The notes under the pieces: model-generated | Seen by the model: the letters and a program-made list of their open reading frames with translations, nothing else | The model's database searches: none | Told to the model about the DNA's origin: nothing | Source: Methylobacterium sp. SyP6R | GTDB taxonomy: Bacteria; Pseudomonadota; Alphaproteobacteria; Rhizobiales; Beijerinckiaceae | Direction of reading: 5' to 3' | Assembly: GCF_019216885.1 (NCBI RefSeq) | Contig: NZ_JAAQRC020000001.1 | Coordinates: 4,529,501-4,593,500 of the forward strand | DNA length: 64,000 bases | Shown here: positions 37,318-46,490 of the stretch, piece by piece | Position numbering within the stretch: position 1 is the stretch's first letter | Layout: each line of letters begins with the position of its first letter | Made by a program: the position numbers and the translations under genes

Positions 37318-38549
37318 GCGCGCTCCTTCCCGTCGCCGAGGCGCTGGCGCGCATCCTCGCCGATGCCCGGCCCGTCGCGCCCGAGACCGTCGCGATCACC
37401 GCCGCCGCCGGCCGCACCCTGGCGGAGGACGTGCGGGCGCTTCGCACCCAGCCGCCCTTCTCGACCTCGGCCATGGACGGCTACGCCGTGCGCGCCGCCG
37501 ATGTCGCCGGGGCCTCGCCCGAGGCGCCGGTGCGCCTGCGCGTCACCGCCACCAGCGCCGCCGGCCACGGCGCCCGCGGACCGGTGGGCGAGGGCGAGGC
37601 GATCCGCATCTTCACCGGCGCGCCCTTGCCGACGGGCGCCGACACGGTGGTGATCCAGGAGGACACGCAAGCCGAGGGCGACACGGTGCTGGCCCGGGCC
37701 GGCAACCCGCCGGGGCGCCATATCCGCGGCAGCGGGCTCGATTTTCGCGAGGGCGACCGGCTGCTCTCGGCCGGCGAACGCCTCGACGGCTGGCGGGTGG
37801 CGCTCGCGGCGGCAGGCGGGCACCCGAGCTTGAGCGTCCGGCGCCGGCCCCGCGTCGCGGTGCTCGCCACGGGCGACGAGCTGGTCCGGCCGGGCGAGCC
37901 GGCGGAATGGGACCAGATCGTCGCCTCGAACGGGCTGGCGCTCGCCGCGATGGCGGAGGAGGCCGGGGCCGAGGCGATCGATCTCGGCATCGCCGGCGAC
38001 TCGTTCGCGGATCTCGAAAGCGCGATCACCCGCGCCCGCGACGCGGAGGCCGACCTCCTGGTGACGTTGGGCGGCGCCTCGGTCGGCGACCACGACCTCG
38101 TCCAGTCGGCGCTGACCCGGCAGGGACTCGATCTCGGCTTCTGGCGCGTCGCGTTGCGGCCCGGCAAGCCGCTGATGCATGGCCGCCTCGGGCCGATGGC
38201 GGTGCTGGGGCTTCCCGGCAACCCGGTCTCGTCGGTGGTGTGCGGGCTGCTGTTCGTCCACCCGCTGATTCGGGCGTTGGCCGGCGACCCGCAAGCCGGG
38301 GCCGACCGCAGCGAGCCGGCGCTGCTGGGATGCGACCTGCCGGCGAATGACGGGCGCCAGGACTACATGCGGGCCGCCCTCGACACCGCACCGGACCGGC
38401 TGCCGCTGGTCCACCCGGCCGCGCGCCAGGATTCCTCGATGCTCTCGGTGCTCGCCCGTTCCGAGGCGTTGCTGATCCGCGCCCCCCACGCGCCGGCCGC
38501 CCGGGCCGGCGATCCCTGCCGCATCCTGAGGCTCGACCGAGGTTTGTGA
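37314..38549 (+). CDS. moeA: Molybdopterin molybdenumtransferase
   Basis: 411 residues, complete Moe[19 protein letters not shown] near the N-terminus, [19 protein letters not shown], the [15 protein letters not shown] segment of the MoCF domain, and [11 protein letters not shown] with GLPGNPVSS. It inserts molybdate into adenylylated molybdopterin. It starts with GTG overlapping moaC. The convergent gene beyond is separated by a hairpin. Confidence 0.96.
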   Translation: MSALLPVAEALARILADARPVAPETVAITAAAGRTLAEDVRALRTQPPFSTSAMDGYAVRAADVAGASPEAPVRLRVTATSAAGHGARGPVGEGEAIRIFTGAPLPTGADTVVIQEDTQAEGDTVLARAGNPPGRHIRGSGLDFREGDRLLSAGERLDGWRVALAAAGGHPSLSVRRRPRVAVLATGDELVRPGEPAEWDQIVASNGLALAAMAEEAGAEAIDLGIAGDSFADLESAITRARDAEADLLVTLGGASVGDHDLVQSALTRQGLDLGFWRVALRPGKPLMHGRLGPMAVLGLPGNPVSSVVCGLLFVHPLIRALAGDPQAGADRSEPALLGCDLPANDGRQDYMRAALDTAPDRLPLVHPAARQDSSMLSVLARSEALLIRAPHAPAARAGDPCRILRLDRGL

Positions 38550-38556
38550 CGGAGGG

Positions 38557-38572
38557 GGGGACACGCGTCCCC
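38557..38572. terminator. Hairpin between convergent moeA and the Cys-rich protein gene
   Basis: GGGGAC and GTCCCC around ACGC, 8 bp after the moeA stop and 26 bp from the convergent stop at 38598. It may act in both directions. Confidence 0.5.
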
Positions 38573-38597
38573 GCCCGCGCCGACCGCTTGCCGGAGC

Positions 38598-38903
38598 CTA
38601 TTGCTCCTCGGCCCCCTTGCCGCCGGTCTTGCGGTCGTAGGCGGTGATCGCCGCTCGGCACTGGGGCGAGAGCCGGGCGCGGTTACGGGTGAAGCAGCGC
38701 TCCACCTCCGGGCTGTCCGGATCGGCCCCGGCGCAGAGTTTGAAGTAGTCGCCGGCACAATTCATCTGCAGGCCCTGATCGTCCCGCTGGGCGAGGGCCG
38801 GGGTCGCCGCCAAGGGTGTCAGGACCAGGAGCGTCAGGAAGGCCGCGGCGGCGGCGGGCGCACGAAGCGACGTCGTGTTCAAGGTGTCATTCCCGGGGTT
38901 CAA
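38598..38903 (-). CDS. Small periplasmic cysteine-containing protein
   Basis: About 94-101 residues. A signal peptide (AAAFLTLLVLTPLAATPALA) is followed by a mature domain with four Cys in CAGDYFKLCAG, VERCFTRN and SPQCRAAI, likely two disulfides, as in the small alphaproteobacterial Cys-rich-repeat proteins. The start is uncertain: only TTG codons are available (38903 or 38882), and the region carries a 21-bp tandem duplication of GGGAATGAC(G/A)CCTTGAAC. It is convergent with moeA. No function is known. Confidence 0.65.
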   Translation of the reverse strand: MNPGNDTLNTTSLRAPAAAAAFLTLLVLTPLAATPALAQRDDQGLQMNCAGDYFKLCAGADPDSPEVERCFTRNRARLSPQCRAAITAYDRKTGGKGAEEQ

Positions 38904-39360
38904 GGCGTCATTCCCGCTGGAGAATCCGAAGGACGTAGGGTAGGTGCCCCGCGCCGCCGGACAAGCGCAGCCAGGTCACACCCGCGTGGGGATGCGCCTC
39001 GAAGCTTGTGACGGCCTGTCTGGGCCTGGCCCCTCCCCGCGGGAGCAGTCCCCCGGAATTCAGGCCGCCCCCAGGGGGCGGGCCGCGCCAGATCAGCCTC
39101 GCCGAACGCCAATCCAGGCCATGTCACCGCGGCAGGGTGGCGAGTTGAGTTTCGTGTGATCCTACGGACAAGCTGATGCTTTACCGCTACGCTTGGATTA
39201 AGATTGGGTGAACGGCGGTTTCAGATCGCATTAAATTCCACGGCTTTATTGCGGCGTCCAACGAAGCGTGAGGCGGCTCTCGATCGGCGCGCCGCGGCTC
39301 CGGCAGGCATCCCGCCTCGCCCGGCAGCCCGGCCCCGGCAGCCGCGAGGCTAAGGCGGCG
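38904..39360. other. 457-bp gap upstream of nepR
   Basis: I find no supported gene here. The part from about 39140 to 39250 is noticeably more AT-rich (gattaagattgg, cattaaattcc) and is where a nepR-ecfG promoter would be expected. I do not see a clear GGAAC-N16-CGTT match. Confidence 0.5.
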
Positions 39361-39690
39361 ATGCGCGACGACGAGATCGATACCGACGCTCCGGTCGGAC
39401 CGGAGCCGCGTTCCCGCGGACGGCCGGGTCAGGGGAACGGCCAAGGGAACGGGACGGCAGACGGCAAGGCGCAGGGCGAACTCGACGCCCTCACCCGACG
39501 CCGGCTCGGCCGGGCCCTGCGCGCCCACTACGCCGACCTTCTCAGCGCCCCGGTGCCGGAGCGCTTCGCAGCGCTCATTGCCGGGCTCGATGCCGGCACC
39601 CCGCCGGCGGCCGCCATACCGGCCGAAACTCCGGCCGAAACTCCGGCCGAAACTCCGGCCGAGGATCCCGGGCAGGAGGATGCGCGATGA
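39361..39690 (+). CDS. nepR: NepR anti-sigma factor
   Basis: 109 residues. The core LGRALRAHYADLLSAPVPER (from residue 49) followed by FAALIAGLD matches the two-helix NepR motif that clamps EcfG and is titrated by phosphorylated PhyR. The N-terminus is disordered (Gly/Asn-rich). The C-terminus has four PAET/PAE units encoded by 12-bp tandem repeats (39620-39662), an unusual extension. ATG at 39361 was chosen because AGGCTAAGGCGG precedes it. The stop overlaps ecfG by 4 bp. phyR is not in this window. Confidence 0.88.
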   Translation: MRDDEIDTDAPVGPEPRSRGRPGQGNGQGNGTADGKAQGELDALTRRRLGRALRAHYADLLSAPVPERFAALIAGLDAGTPPAAAIPAETPAETPAETPAEDPGQEDAR

Positions 39691-40268
39691 ACTCCGCCAA
39701 GCCCAACCCTACACCTGCGCCGATCGCGCCCGTCGATCCCGAGATGCGGGCGCTGCTCCTCGGGTCGATCCCGGCCTTGCGGGCGTTCGCGTTCTCGCTG
39801 ACCCGCGACTTCGACCGCAGCGACGACCTGGTGCAGGAGACCCTGGTGCGGGCCTGGACCAAGGCCGACAGCTTCACCCCCGGCACCAACCTCTATGCCT
39901 GGCTGTTCACCATCCTGCGCAACCTGTTCTATTCCGAGCAGCGCAAGCGCCGGCGCGAGGTCGAGGATGCCGACGGTGTGATGGCGGGCCGGCTGACCGC
40001 CCTGCCCGACCAGGAGGCGCGGGTGGAGCTCTCGGCCTTCCAGGCGGCCCTGAGCACCCTGCCGGCGAGCCAGCGCGAGGCGCTGGTGCTGGTGGGGGCC
40101 CAGAACTTCACCTACGAGGAGGCCGCCGAGATCTGCGGCGTCGCGGTCGGGACCATCAAGAGCCGGGTCAGCCGGGCGCGCGTGCGGCTGATCGAACTGC
40201 TCGGCATGACCGGTCCCGACGATATCGGCAGCGACGGCGCGACCCTGGCGGCGATGGGACATCCGTGA
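39687..40268 (+). CDS. ecfG: EcfG-family general stress sigma factor
   Basis: 193 residues. Region 2 (LRAFAFSLTRDFDRSDDLVQ, ETLVRAWTKADSF, LYAWLFTILRNLFYSEQRKR) and region 4 ([34 protein letters not shown]) are complete. EcfG directs RNA polymerase to GGAAC-N16-CGTT promoters; one such site lies upstream of the PAS-LuxR gene in this window. Coupling to nepR marks this as the regulated general stress sigma. Methylobacterium species carry several EcfG paralogues, and a second, broken one is at 34340. A 15-bp direct repeat (40261-40275, 40277-40291) spans the stop. Confidence 0.93.
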   Translation: MNSAKPNPTPAPIAPVDPEMRALLLGSIPALRAFAFSLTRDFDRSDDLVQETLVRAWTKADSFTPGTNLYAWLFTILRNLFYSEQRKRRREVEDADGVMAGRLTALPDQEARVELSAFQAALSTLPASQREALVLVGAQNFTYEEAAEICGVAVGTIKSRVSRARVRLIELLGMTGPDDIGSDGATLAAMGHP

Positions 40269-40411
40269 GGCACACCATCCGTGAGGCACACTGGGCCGGG
40301 ACGCCGCACCCCTGGAACGGTTTCTCAGGCTCCGTGGTTTCGATGCCCTGACGGCAGGCCCCGGCGGCGTCCGCGCGGACCTGCAGCACTCGCAATCCGT
40401 GGAGTTGGTCG

Positions 40412-40648
40412 ATGCCCCGCCCCTACGAAGCCGTCGCGGACGCGATCCGCACCGCCCGCACCATCGTGATGCAGGAGGGCTCGGCCCTCGCCGCGGCCGC
40501 GCGGGCCGGGAACGATGCCGCCCTCGAGGCAGCGAGCTGCGACCTCGTCAGCCGGATCGCCCAGGCGATCCTCGACGCCGAGAACGACGCAATGGCCCGC
40601 TCCCTCGTCGCCACCGAGCCCTATCCGGAAAAGCGCCTGAGCGCCTGA
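40412..40648 (+). CDS. Small helical protein, unknown
   Basis: 78 residues: MPRPYEAVADAIRTARTIVM, then helical segments rich in Ala (ALEAASCDLVSRIAQAILDA) and a basic tail. There is no signal or membrane segment. It is not a family I recognise. It follows ecfG by 143 bp on the same strand. The size and helical character would suit a small regulator, but there is no NepR motif. A weak Shine-Dalgarno-like GTGGAG lies upstream. Confidence 0.5.
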   Translation: MPRPYEAVADAIRTARTIVMQEGSALAAAARAGNDAALEAASCDLVSRIAQAILDAENDAMARSLVATEPYPEKRLSA

Positions 40649-40724
40649 GCGAGAACGGGGCGGACGTCCTCGTCCGTCCCGGGTCGGCGAGCGAACCAAC
40701 TCCGGCGCCCGCCGTTGTGCCAAC

Positions 40725-41699
40725 ATGCACTCACAACCCTACGTCCCCACGCGCTCTCACTCCCCCACCCTGTCCCCCGTCGCCGGCCTCGCCCTGGCGG
40801 GGGCCGCCCTGCTCGGGGCCGGCGCGGTCGAGAACGGGCGCCGCGCCCGCGCCGCCGAACGGGCGACGCCGCCGGTCGGCCGGTTCGTCGAGGTCGGCGG
40901 CACGCGGCTGCACGTGCTGGAGCGTGGGAGCGGGCCGGCCCTCGTGCTGCTGCACGGCAACGGCAGCCTGATCCAGGACTGGCTCGTCAGCGGCCTCCTC
41001 GACCGGGCGGCGCGGACGCACCGGGTGATCGCGTTCGACCGGCCGGGCTTCGGCTACAGCGACCGGCCCCGCAGCCGGATCTGGACGCCGGCGATGCAGG
41101 CCGGGCTGATCCGCGGCGCCCTCCACAGCCTCGGGGTAGAGGAGGCCGTCGTGCTCGGCCATTCCTGGGGGGCGCAGGTGGCGATCGCGCTGGCGCTCCA
41201 GGACCCGGCCCGGGTGCGGGCCCTGATCCTCGAATCCGGCTACTACTTCCCCAGCCCCCGCATCGATTCCCTGCTCTTCGTCCCGCAGGGGCTGCCGGGC
41301 CTCGGCGACCTCATCAGCCACACGGTCGCCCCGGTTGCGAGCCGCCTCCTCTGGCCTCGCATCCTGGCCCGCCTGTTCGGGCCGAGCCCGGTGCCGGGGC
41401 GGTTCACCCGCGACTTCCCGGCCGAGATGGTCCTGCGTCCCTCGCAGCTGCGCAGCGCCGCGGCGGAATCGGCCTTGATGGTGCCGGACGCCTTCGCGCT
41501 CCGGCCGCATTACGCGAGCCTGCGGATGCCGGTGACGATCCTGTCCGGCACCGGCGACCGCCTGCTCTCCCATGCCGACCAGGCGGTGGCCCTGCACCGG
41601 GAGATCCCCGGCAGCCGCCTCGTGGCTGTGGAGGATGCGGGCCACATGCTGCACCACATCGCCCCCGACCGGGTGCTCGATGCCGTCACCGGCACGTGA
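40725..41699 (+). CDS. Alpha/beta hydrolase, membrane-anchored
   Basis: 324 residues. An N-terminal hydrophobic segment (LSPVAGLALAGAALLGAGAV) is probably a signal anchor. The hydrolase core follows: oxyanion loop VLLHGNGSLIQDW, nucleophile elbow VLGHSWGAQVA, acid in ILSGTGDRLL, and His in DAGHMLHHIAPDR. It resembles haloalkane-dehalogenase/epoxide-hydrolase-like esterases; the substrate is unknown. It follows the stress sigma locus but with no evident co-transcription. Confidence 0.85.
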   Translation: MHSQPYVPTRSHSPTLSPVAGLALAGAALLGAGAVENGRRARAAERATPPVGRFVEVGGTRLHVLERGSGPALVLLHGNGSLIQDWLVSGLLDRAARTHRVIAFDRPGFGYSDRPRSRIWTPAMQAGLIRGALHSLGVEEAVVLGHSWGAQVAIALALQDPARVRALILESGYYFPSPRIDSLLFVPQGLPGLGDLISHTVAPVASRLLWPRILARLFGPSPVPGRFTRDFPAEMVLRPSQLRSAAAESALMVPDAFALRPHYASLRMPVTILSGTGDRLLSHADQAVALHREIPGSRLVAVEDAGHMLHHIAPDRVLDAVTGT

Positions 41700-41876
41700 A
41701 CGAGCCCTTGCACGAGAGACCCTCGCACACCCCCTTGAAACCGGACGGCGCCAAACGACTTGACCGTCGTATGACGCGGCGGCAAGTCGCGGACGGCTCC
41801 GGTCTCGGCTAGGAGGAGACTCGATCTCCGCCGGCCGCGTGCCGGCGTCTCCCTCCTGTGTGCGGGTTCTTGCGAC

Positions 41877-44800
41877 GTGACGATCCTGAAACGCGCGCGG
41901 CGTATCGCCGAGACGGGGCGCCAGTGGTTCGTGCCGCCCCCCGGCCCGGTCGCCTGGGGCCGGCTCTACAATTGCGGAATCCTGGTCTCCCTGAACCCGG
42001 AGGCCGATCCGGACGCGGTCGGGCTCACCCTGGCGCAGTCCGGCGAGCGCGAGCACGACCTGCCGATCGAGCGCCGCTTCACGGAAGGCGGCACCGCCTA
42101 CCTGCATGCCGCCCTCGATCCGGCCCTGCTCGCCGCGCCCGCGACCCTGCGGTTCACCGTGACCGAGCCGGGCCGGGCCGACCAGCAGCGGGTCGCCGTC
42201 GGGCCCGGGCGCCACACTCTCCATCTCGACGGCGTCGTCGGCGGCGTGCTCGCCGGCTGGGTCTCGTCGCTCTCCGCCGATCCGCTCCCGCCCGTTCACC
42301 TCGTCGTCGACGGCGTGGAGGGGGAGCCGGTCCGGCCCGGGATCTACCGGCCGGAGCTGCGCTTCGGCGGCCGCGAGGGCGGCTGGAACGGCTTCCGCCT
42401 CGTCCTGCCACCTTGGGCCCTCGACGGGCAGCCGCATACGATCGCGGTGCGGGCCGGCGACACCGTGGAGAGCGTCGGCGCCTACGCGCCGCGGCTGCGG
42501 TCGAGCCTCTACGTCGAGGCGCCGAACCGCGTCACCGGCTGGGTGTTCGACGAGGCCGGACCCGACCGGCCGAGCCTCGTGCGGGCGGTCCGCAACGGCG
42601 AGGAGGTGGCGCAGGTGGAGACCCATCCGCGGGCCGACCTGCTGGACCTGTTCGGCCGCCACTCCGCCGCCTTCGCCTTCCCGCCCGGGGCGCTCAAGCC
42701 GGGCACCGACATCGCGGTCGGCCCCATCGGCGCGGGCGAAGTGATCGGTCACCTGCGCGGCACGATCGAGCTCGCCCGGGCCGAGGCGCGGGCGCTGCTC
42801 CTGCCGGGTGCGCCGTCGACGACGCTCAAGGAGCGCCGCGCGTTGCGCGATCGCCTGGTGGCCGCGGTGCGACCCGGCGGCGGGGCACGCCTCGCCCTCG
42901 CCGCGCCGGCCGTGCCGGAGGTCTGGCCCGAGACCGGCCGCACGCCGCCCCCGGCCTGTGCGATCGTGCCGGTCTATAACGGGCTTTCCGACCTCAAGGC
43001 CTGCCTCGCCTCGCTGCTGCCGCAGCTCGCGCCTCGGCGGATGCGGGCGCTGGTGATCGACGATGCCTCGCCCGATGCGCACGTCACCCGGTACCTCGAC
43101 GACCTTGCGGCGGCCCAGCATCCCGGCCTGACGGTCCTGCGCAACCGGGAGAATCTCGGCTTCATCGGCACGGTGAATGGCGGCCTCGCGCTCCTGGAGC
43201 CGGGCGAGGATTGCATCCTCGTCAATGCCGATACGGTGCTGGCGCCCCGCGCGCTGGAGAAACTGGCACGGGCCTGCCACCGCGCGCCCGGCATCGCCAG
43301 CGCCACCCCGCTCTCGAACAACGCCACGATCCTGGGCTTCCCGGGCATGCCGGAGGCGCAAGGCCCGCTGCTGGGCCTCGGGCCCGACGCGATCGACGCG
43401 GCCCTCGAGGCGGCGTCACCCCAGCCGGTCGTCATCCCGACGGGGGTCGGCTTCTGCCTCTACATGAACCGGCAGGCCCTCGACGAGGTCGGCGGTCTCT
43501 CGCCCGAATGGGGCCGAGGCTATTGCGAGGAGGTCGATTGGTGCCTCACGGCCCGCGACCTCGGCTGGATCCACGTCGCCGCCACCGATACCTATGTCGA
43601 GCACGAGGGCTCGGTCTCGTTCGGCAAGGGGGAGCGGCTCGCGATCCTGGAGCGCAACCACGCCCGGCTCGTCGCGCTCTATCCGGAATACCAGGACGAG
43701 GTCGACGGCTTCATCGCCGCCGACCCGCTCCAGCCCCTGCGGCTCGCCGTGCTCGGGTCCCTGCTCGCCGCGCGCATCCGGCGGCTGACCCTGCATGTCG
43801 GCCACGGGTTGGGGGGCGGCGCGACGCGCTACATCGACCAGGTCCGCGGTCTCGCCCGGGCGAAGGACCACGAGATCGGCCACCTGGCGCCGATGGGCAA
43901 GTATCTCGCCCTCACCCTCGATGCGGCCGGCGCCTCCGTAACCCTGAGGCCGAACGACCTGTTTGGCCTCCTCGACGCCATGGAGGCGGCCGGCATCGCC
44001 ATCGACCTCCACCTCAATGCGCGTTTCGGCTACGATTCGGGCGTGCTCGACCGGCTGCTCTCCGGCCGGTGGCCCTACGCGGTCACGCTGCACGACTTCC
44101 AATGGTACTGCCCGAAGGTGCACCTGGTCGACGGGCGCGATTTTTACTGCGAGGAGCCGCCGCCGGATGTCTGTCGCCACTGCACCGTGCGCGGCGTCGG
44201 TTACGATTACGCCGACCAGAATGCCCTGATGGGCGGCGGCCTCGACGGCTGGCTGGCGACGAACGAGCGCATCCTGCGCGGGGCACGGTGCCTGGTGGCG
44301 CCTTCCCGCGACACCGCCGAGCGCTACGCGCGCCGCCTCGGCCTATCCGGTATCGCGGTGGTGCCGCATCCCGAGGCGGCCTCCCCCGCCCCCGCGCGGC
44401 CGCGCCGGGCGCGCGGGGGCACGGTGCGGGTCGCCCTCGTCGGCGGGATCGGCACGCACAAGGGGTTCGAGCTGGTGGTGGCGCTCGCCGAGCGCGCGGC
44501 GCGGGAGCGCCGGCCGATCGCCTTCACGGTGATCGGCAACGTCGCCGACCGGAAGCGGGTGGAGGATCTCCCCAACCTCACCGTGACCGGCGCCTACCGG
44601 CCGGAAGAGCTGCCGCAGCTCCTGGCCGAAGCCGATCCGGACTACGTCTTCCTGTCGAGCGTCTGGCCCGAGACCTACTCCTACGTCCTGTCGGAGGTCT
44701 GGGCCGCGGGCTACCCGGTCGTTGCCCTCGATATCGGCGCGCCGGCCGAGCGCATCCGGGCGGAGGGCGGCGGGCTCCTGCTCCCGTTCACCCGCGACAC

Positions 44801-44948
44801 CGCGTTCCTGCTCGATGCATTGGTGGCCGCCCGCGGCCAGCTGGCGGAGGTGGCGATCCCGAGCCTGCCCGCGGCGGCGCCGAGCCTCGCGGAGTATCAG
44901 GCGGCAATCGAGGGGGCGGCCGGAACGGAGATCGGGCAGGCTGTTTGA
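41877..44948 (+). CDS. Large glycosyltransferase, GT2 plus C-terminal GT4-like domain
   Basis: 1023 residues. Residues 1-350 contain beta-rich repeats of unknown type. A GT2 domain begins at about 360 (CAIVPVYNGLSDLKACLASL) with LVIDDASPD, ILVNADTVL (metal DxD-like) and GRGYCEEVDWCLTARDLGW. A GT4-like region covers about 640-1010, with LTLHVGHGLGGGATRY, VALVGGIGTHKGFELVVALA (about 851) and YVFLSSVWPETYSYVLSEVW, the donor-site Glu region. Cytoplasmic, no membrane helix. It could extend a surface polysaccharide with two sugars. It starts with GTG; no polysaccharide export gene is adjacent. Confidence 0.85.
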   Translation: MTILKRARRIAETGRQWFVPPPGPVAWGRLYNCGILVSLNPEADPDAVGLTLAQSGEREHDLPIERRFTEGGTAYLHAALDPALLAAPATLRFTVTEPGRADQQRVAVGPGRHTLHLDGVVGGVLAGWVSSLSADPLPPVHLVVDGVEGEPVRPGIYRPELRFGGREGGWNGFRLVLPPWALDGQPHTIAVRAGDTVESVGAYAPRLRSSLYVEAPNRVTGWVFDEAGPDRPSLVRAVRNGEEVAQVETHPRADLLDLFGRHSAAFAFPPGALKPGTDIAVGPIGAGEVIGHLRGTIELARAEARALLLPGAPSTTLKERRALRDRLVAAVRPGGGARLALAAPAVPEVWPETGRTPPPACAIVPVYNGLSDLKACLASLLPQLAPRRMRALVIDDASPDAHVTRYLDDLAAAQHPGLTVLRNRENLGFIGTVNGGLALLEPGEDCILVNADTVLAPRALEKLARACHRAPGIASATPLSNNATILGFPGMPEAQGPLLGLGPDAIDAALEAASPQPVVIPTGVGFCLYMNRQALDEVGGLSPEWGRGYCEEVDWCLTARDLGWIHVAATDTYVEHEGSVSFGKGERLAILERNHARLVALYPEYQDEVDGFIAADPLQPLRLAVLGSLLAARIRRLTLHVGHGLGGGATRYIDQVRGLARAKDHEIGHLAPMGKYLALTLDAAGASVTLRPNDLFGLLDAMEAAGIAIDLHLNARFGYDSGVLDRLLSGRWPYAVTLHDFQWYCPKVHLVDGRDFYCEEPPPDVCRHCTVRGVGYDYADQNALMGGGLDGWLATNERILRGARCLVAPSRDTAERYARRLGLSGIAVVPHPEAASPAPARPRRARGGTVRVALVGGIGTHKGFELVVALAERAARERRPIAFTVIGNVADRKRVEDLPNLTVTGAYRPEELPQLLAEADPDYVFLSSVWPETYSYVLSEVWAAGYPVVALDIGAPAERIRAEGGGLLLPFTRDTAFLLDALVAARGQLAEVAIPSLPAAAPSLAEYQAAIEGAAGTEIGQAV

Positions 44949-44986
44949 CAAATTGCTCGCCTGGATCAGCCGACCTCATTCCCCTG

Positions 44987-45220
44987 GCGACCTCATCCTG
45001 AGGTGTCATACGGAATCCGGAAGATCACTTCCGGATTCCGTATCATCAGCCCGCGCGGCGCCTGAGCGAAGCCGATTTCCGCATCGCGAAGCGATCAATC
45101 GGAAAGCGTATCAGTCGATCAGAGATCGACTGACCTCGAAGGAGGGCTCCATTTTGCTCGGCGACTTCTGGAGCCCTCCTTCGAGGCTCCCTTACGGTCG
45201 CACCTCAGGATGAGGTCGCG
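44987..45220. repeat. Palindromic repeat, family A copy 3, split by a family C element
   Basis: The left end GCGACCTCATCCTGAGGTG and right end CACCTCAGGATGAGGTCGC are intact, but the copy is 234 bp instead of about 128 because 45009-45110 is a separate element. Removing that element plus one TCA restores a family A sequence that matches copy 4. The gap 44949-45254 holds only this. Confidence 0.9.
45009..45110. mobile_element. Structured 102-bp element, family C copy 1
   Basis: It starts with a perfect hairpin TACGGAATCCGGAAG-ATCA-CTTCCGGATTCCGTA and ends with a second hairpin (CCGATT/AATCGG with inner ATCGC-GAA-GCGAT) and CGTA. TCA flanks both ends (45006-45008 and 45111-45113). It has no coding capacity. 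The second copy at 47977-48078 has exactly the same length. Confidence 0.8.
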
Positions 45221-45254
45221 GGCGGGACAGGAAACACAGCTCGGCGCGCCGACC

Positions 45255-46490
45255 CTACACCACCAACCCACCCACCGGCCGCAACGCCTCCGTCCCCGGG
45301 AAGACGCTGCGCCCGAGCACCATCGGCGACAGGCCGAACAGGTCGGCGGCCAGGCCCTTGGCGATTGCCCGCACGTCGGTGGTGGGCGCGAGGTCGCGGC
45401 CGTCGCGGAGCTGGGCGGGGCCGAGGCCCGGCCAGTCCGCCAGCACCCGGCCGCCGCGCACCGCGCCGCCGAGGAGGAACGCCACCGTGCCGGTGCCGTG
45501 ATCGGTGCCGATGGTGCCGTTGACCCGGGCGGTGCGGCCGAACTCGGTGACGACCAGGATCGCGGTGTCGGACCACCGCGGCGCCAAAATCTCGGAGAAG
45601 GCCGAGAACACGGCGTCGAGCCCGCCGAGCAGCCCGGCGAGGCGGCCGGTGGCGCCGCCCTCGTCGGCGTGGGTGTCCCAGCCGTCGAGGGCGAGCGCCG
45701 CGATGCGCGGGCCGTCATCGGCGGCGATCAGCCGGGCCGCCCCCTCGGCGAGGCCGCGCAAGCCCCCGCTGCCCTTCGGCCCGCTCTTGGGGTCACCCTT
45801 GGGCTCGCCCTTGGCCAGGGCATCGACGTCGAGGCCGCGGGCAAGCGAGGCGGCGAGTGCGGGGTCGTGCGCTTCATAGAGGCCGAGTACGCGCCGGCCG
45901 AGCTCGTCGCTCGCCCGCGGCAGGCGCGGCGGCGCCCAGCCGAGGACCGGGGCGGGCCCGCGCAGGATCAGCGGCGGCGTCACCCCGACGCCGAGCGCCG
46001 TGCGGGGCGGGATGCCCTCCCCCGCCGGCAGGGCGGCGACGAGGCGGTTGAGCCAGCCGCTCGCGGTGTGGCCGGGGCCGGGCTGGCCGGTCTCGAGCAC
46101 GTCCTGCCCGTCGAAATGCGAGCGCTCGCGGTAGGCGGTGGCGGCGGCATGCACCACCATCGCCTGGCGGGCGGCGTAGAGCCGCGCGAAGGTCGGCAGC
46201 GCCGGATGCAGGGCGAAGAAACCGTCGAGGGGAAGCGCCGCGGCGGGCCCGTCGCGGGTCAGCGCGATCCCGGGCCGCAGATCCGCATAGGCCGGGTCGC
46301 CGAGGGGCGCCACCGCCGAGAGCCCGTCGAGGGCGCCGCGCAGGATCACCACGACGAGGCGGGCATCCCGGGCACCGGGCGCCGCGTAGGCGGTGCGGGG
46401 CACGGCGCTCCAGGCGAAAAGCGCGCCCGCGGTGCCGAGGATCGCCCGGCGGCTGGGATGGAACTCGCAGACTTCATCCATGGGGATCAC
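45255..46490 (-). CDS. DUF1501 family secreted protein (Tat substrate)
   Basis: 411 residues with a twin-arginine signal (HPSRRAILGTAGALFAWSAV) and DUF1501 signatures LVVVILRGALDGLSAVAPLG, HSFDGQ-like ERSHFDGQDVLETG, and AILVVTEFGRTARVNGTIGT, DHGTG. These proteins are sulfatase/phosphatase-fold exported proteins without a firmly assigned function, almost always encoded with a DUF1800 protein. The start overlaps the end of the DUF1800 gene by 4 bp. Confidence 0.92.
   Translation of the reverse strand: MIPMDEVCEFHPSRRAILGTAGALFAWSAVPRTAYAAPGARDARLVVVILRGALDGLSAVAPLGDPAYADLRPGIALTRDGPAAALPLDGFFALHPALPTFARLYAARQAMVVHAAATAYRERSHFDGQDVLETGQPGPGHTASGWLNRLVAALPAGEGIPPRTALGVGVTPPLILRGPAPVLGWAPPRLPRASDELGRRVLGLYEAHDPALAASLARGLDVDALAKGEPKGDPKSGPKGSGGLRGLAEGAARLIAADDGPRIAALALDGWDTHADEGGATGRLAGLLGGLDAVFSAFSEILAPRWSDTAILVVTEFGRTARVNGTIGTDHGTGTVAFLLGGAVRGGRVLADWPGLGPAQLRDGRDLAPTTDVRAIAKGLAADLFGLSPMVLGRSVFPGTEALRPVGGLVV

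Noticed and set aside
40731..43361. An 876-codon minus-strand frame
   Set aside because: Antisense to the hydrolase and glycosyltransferase genes, which have clear catalytic motifs; no motif in this frame.
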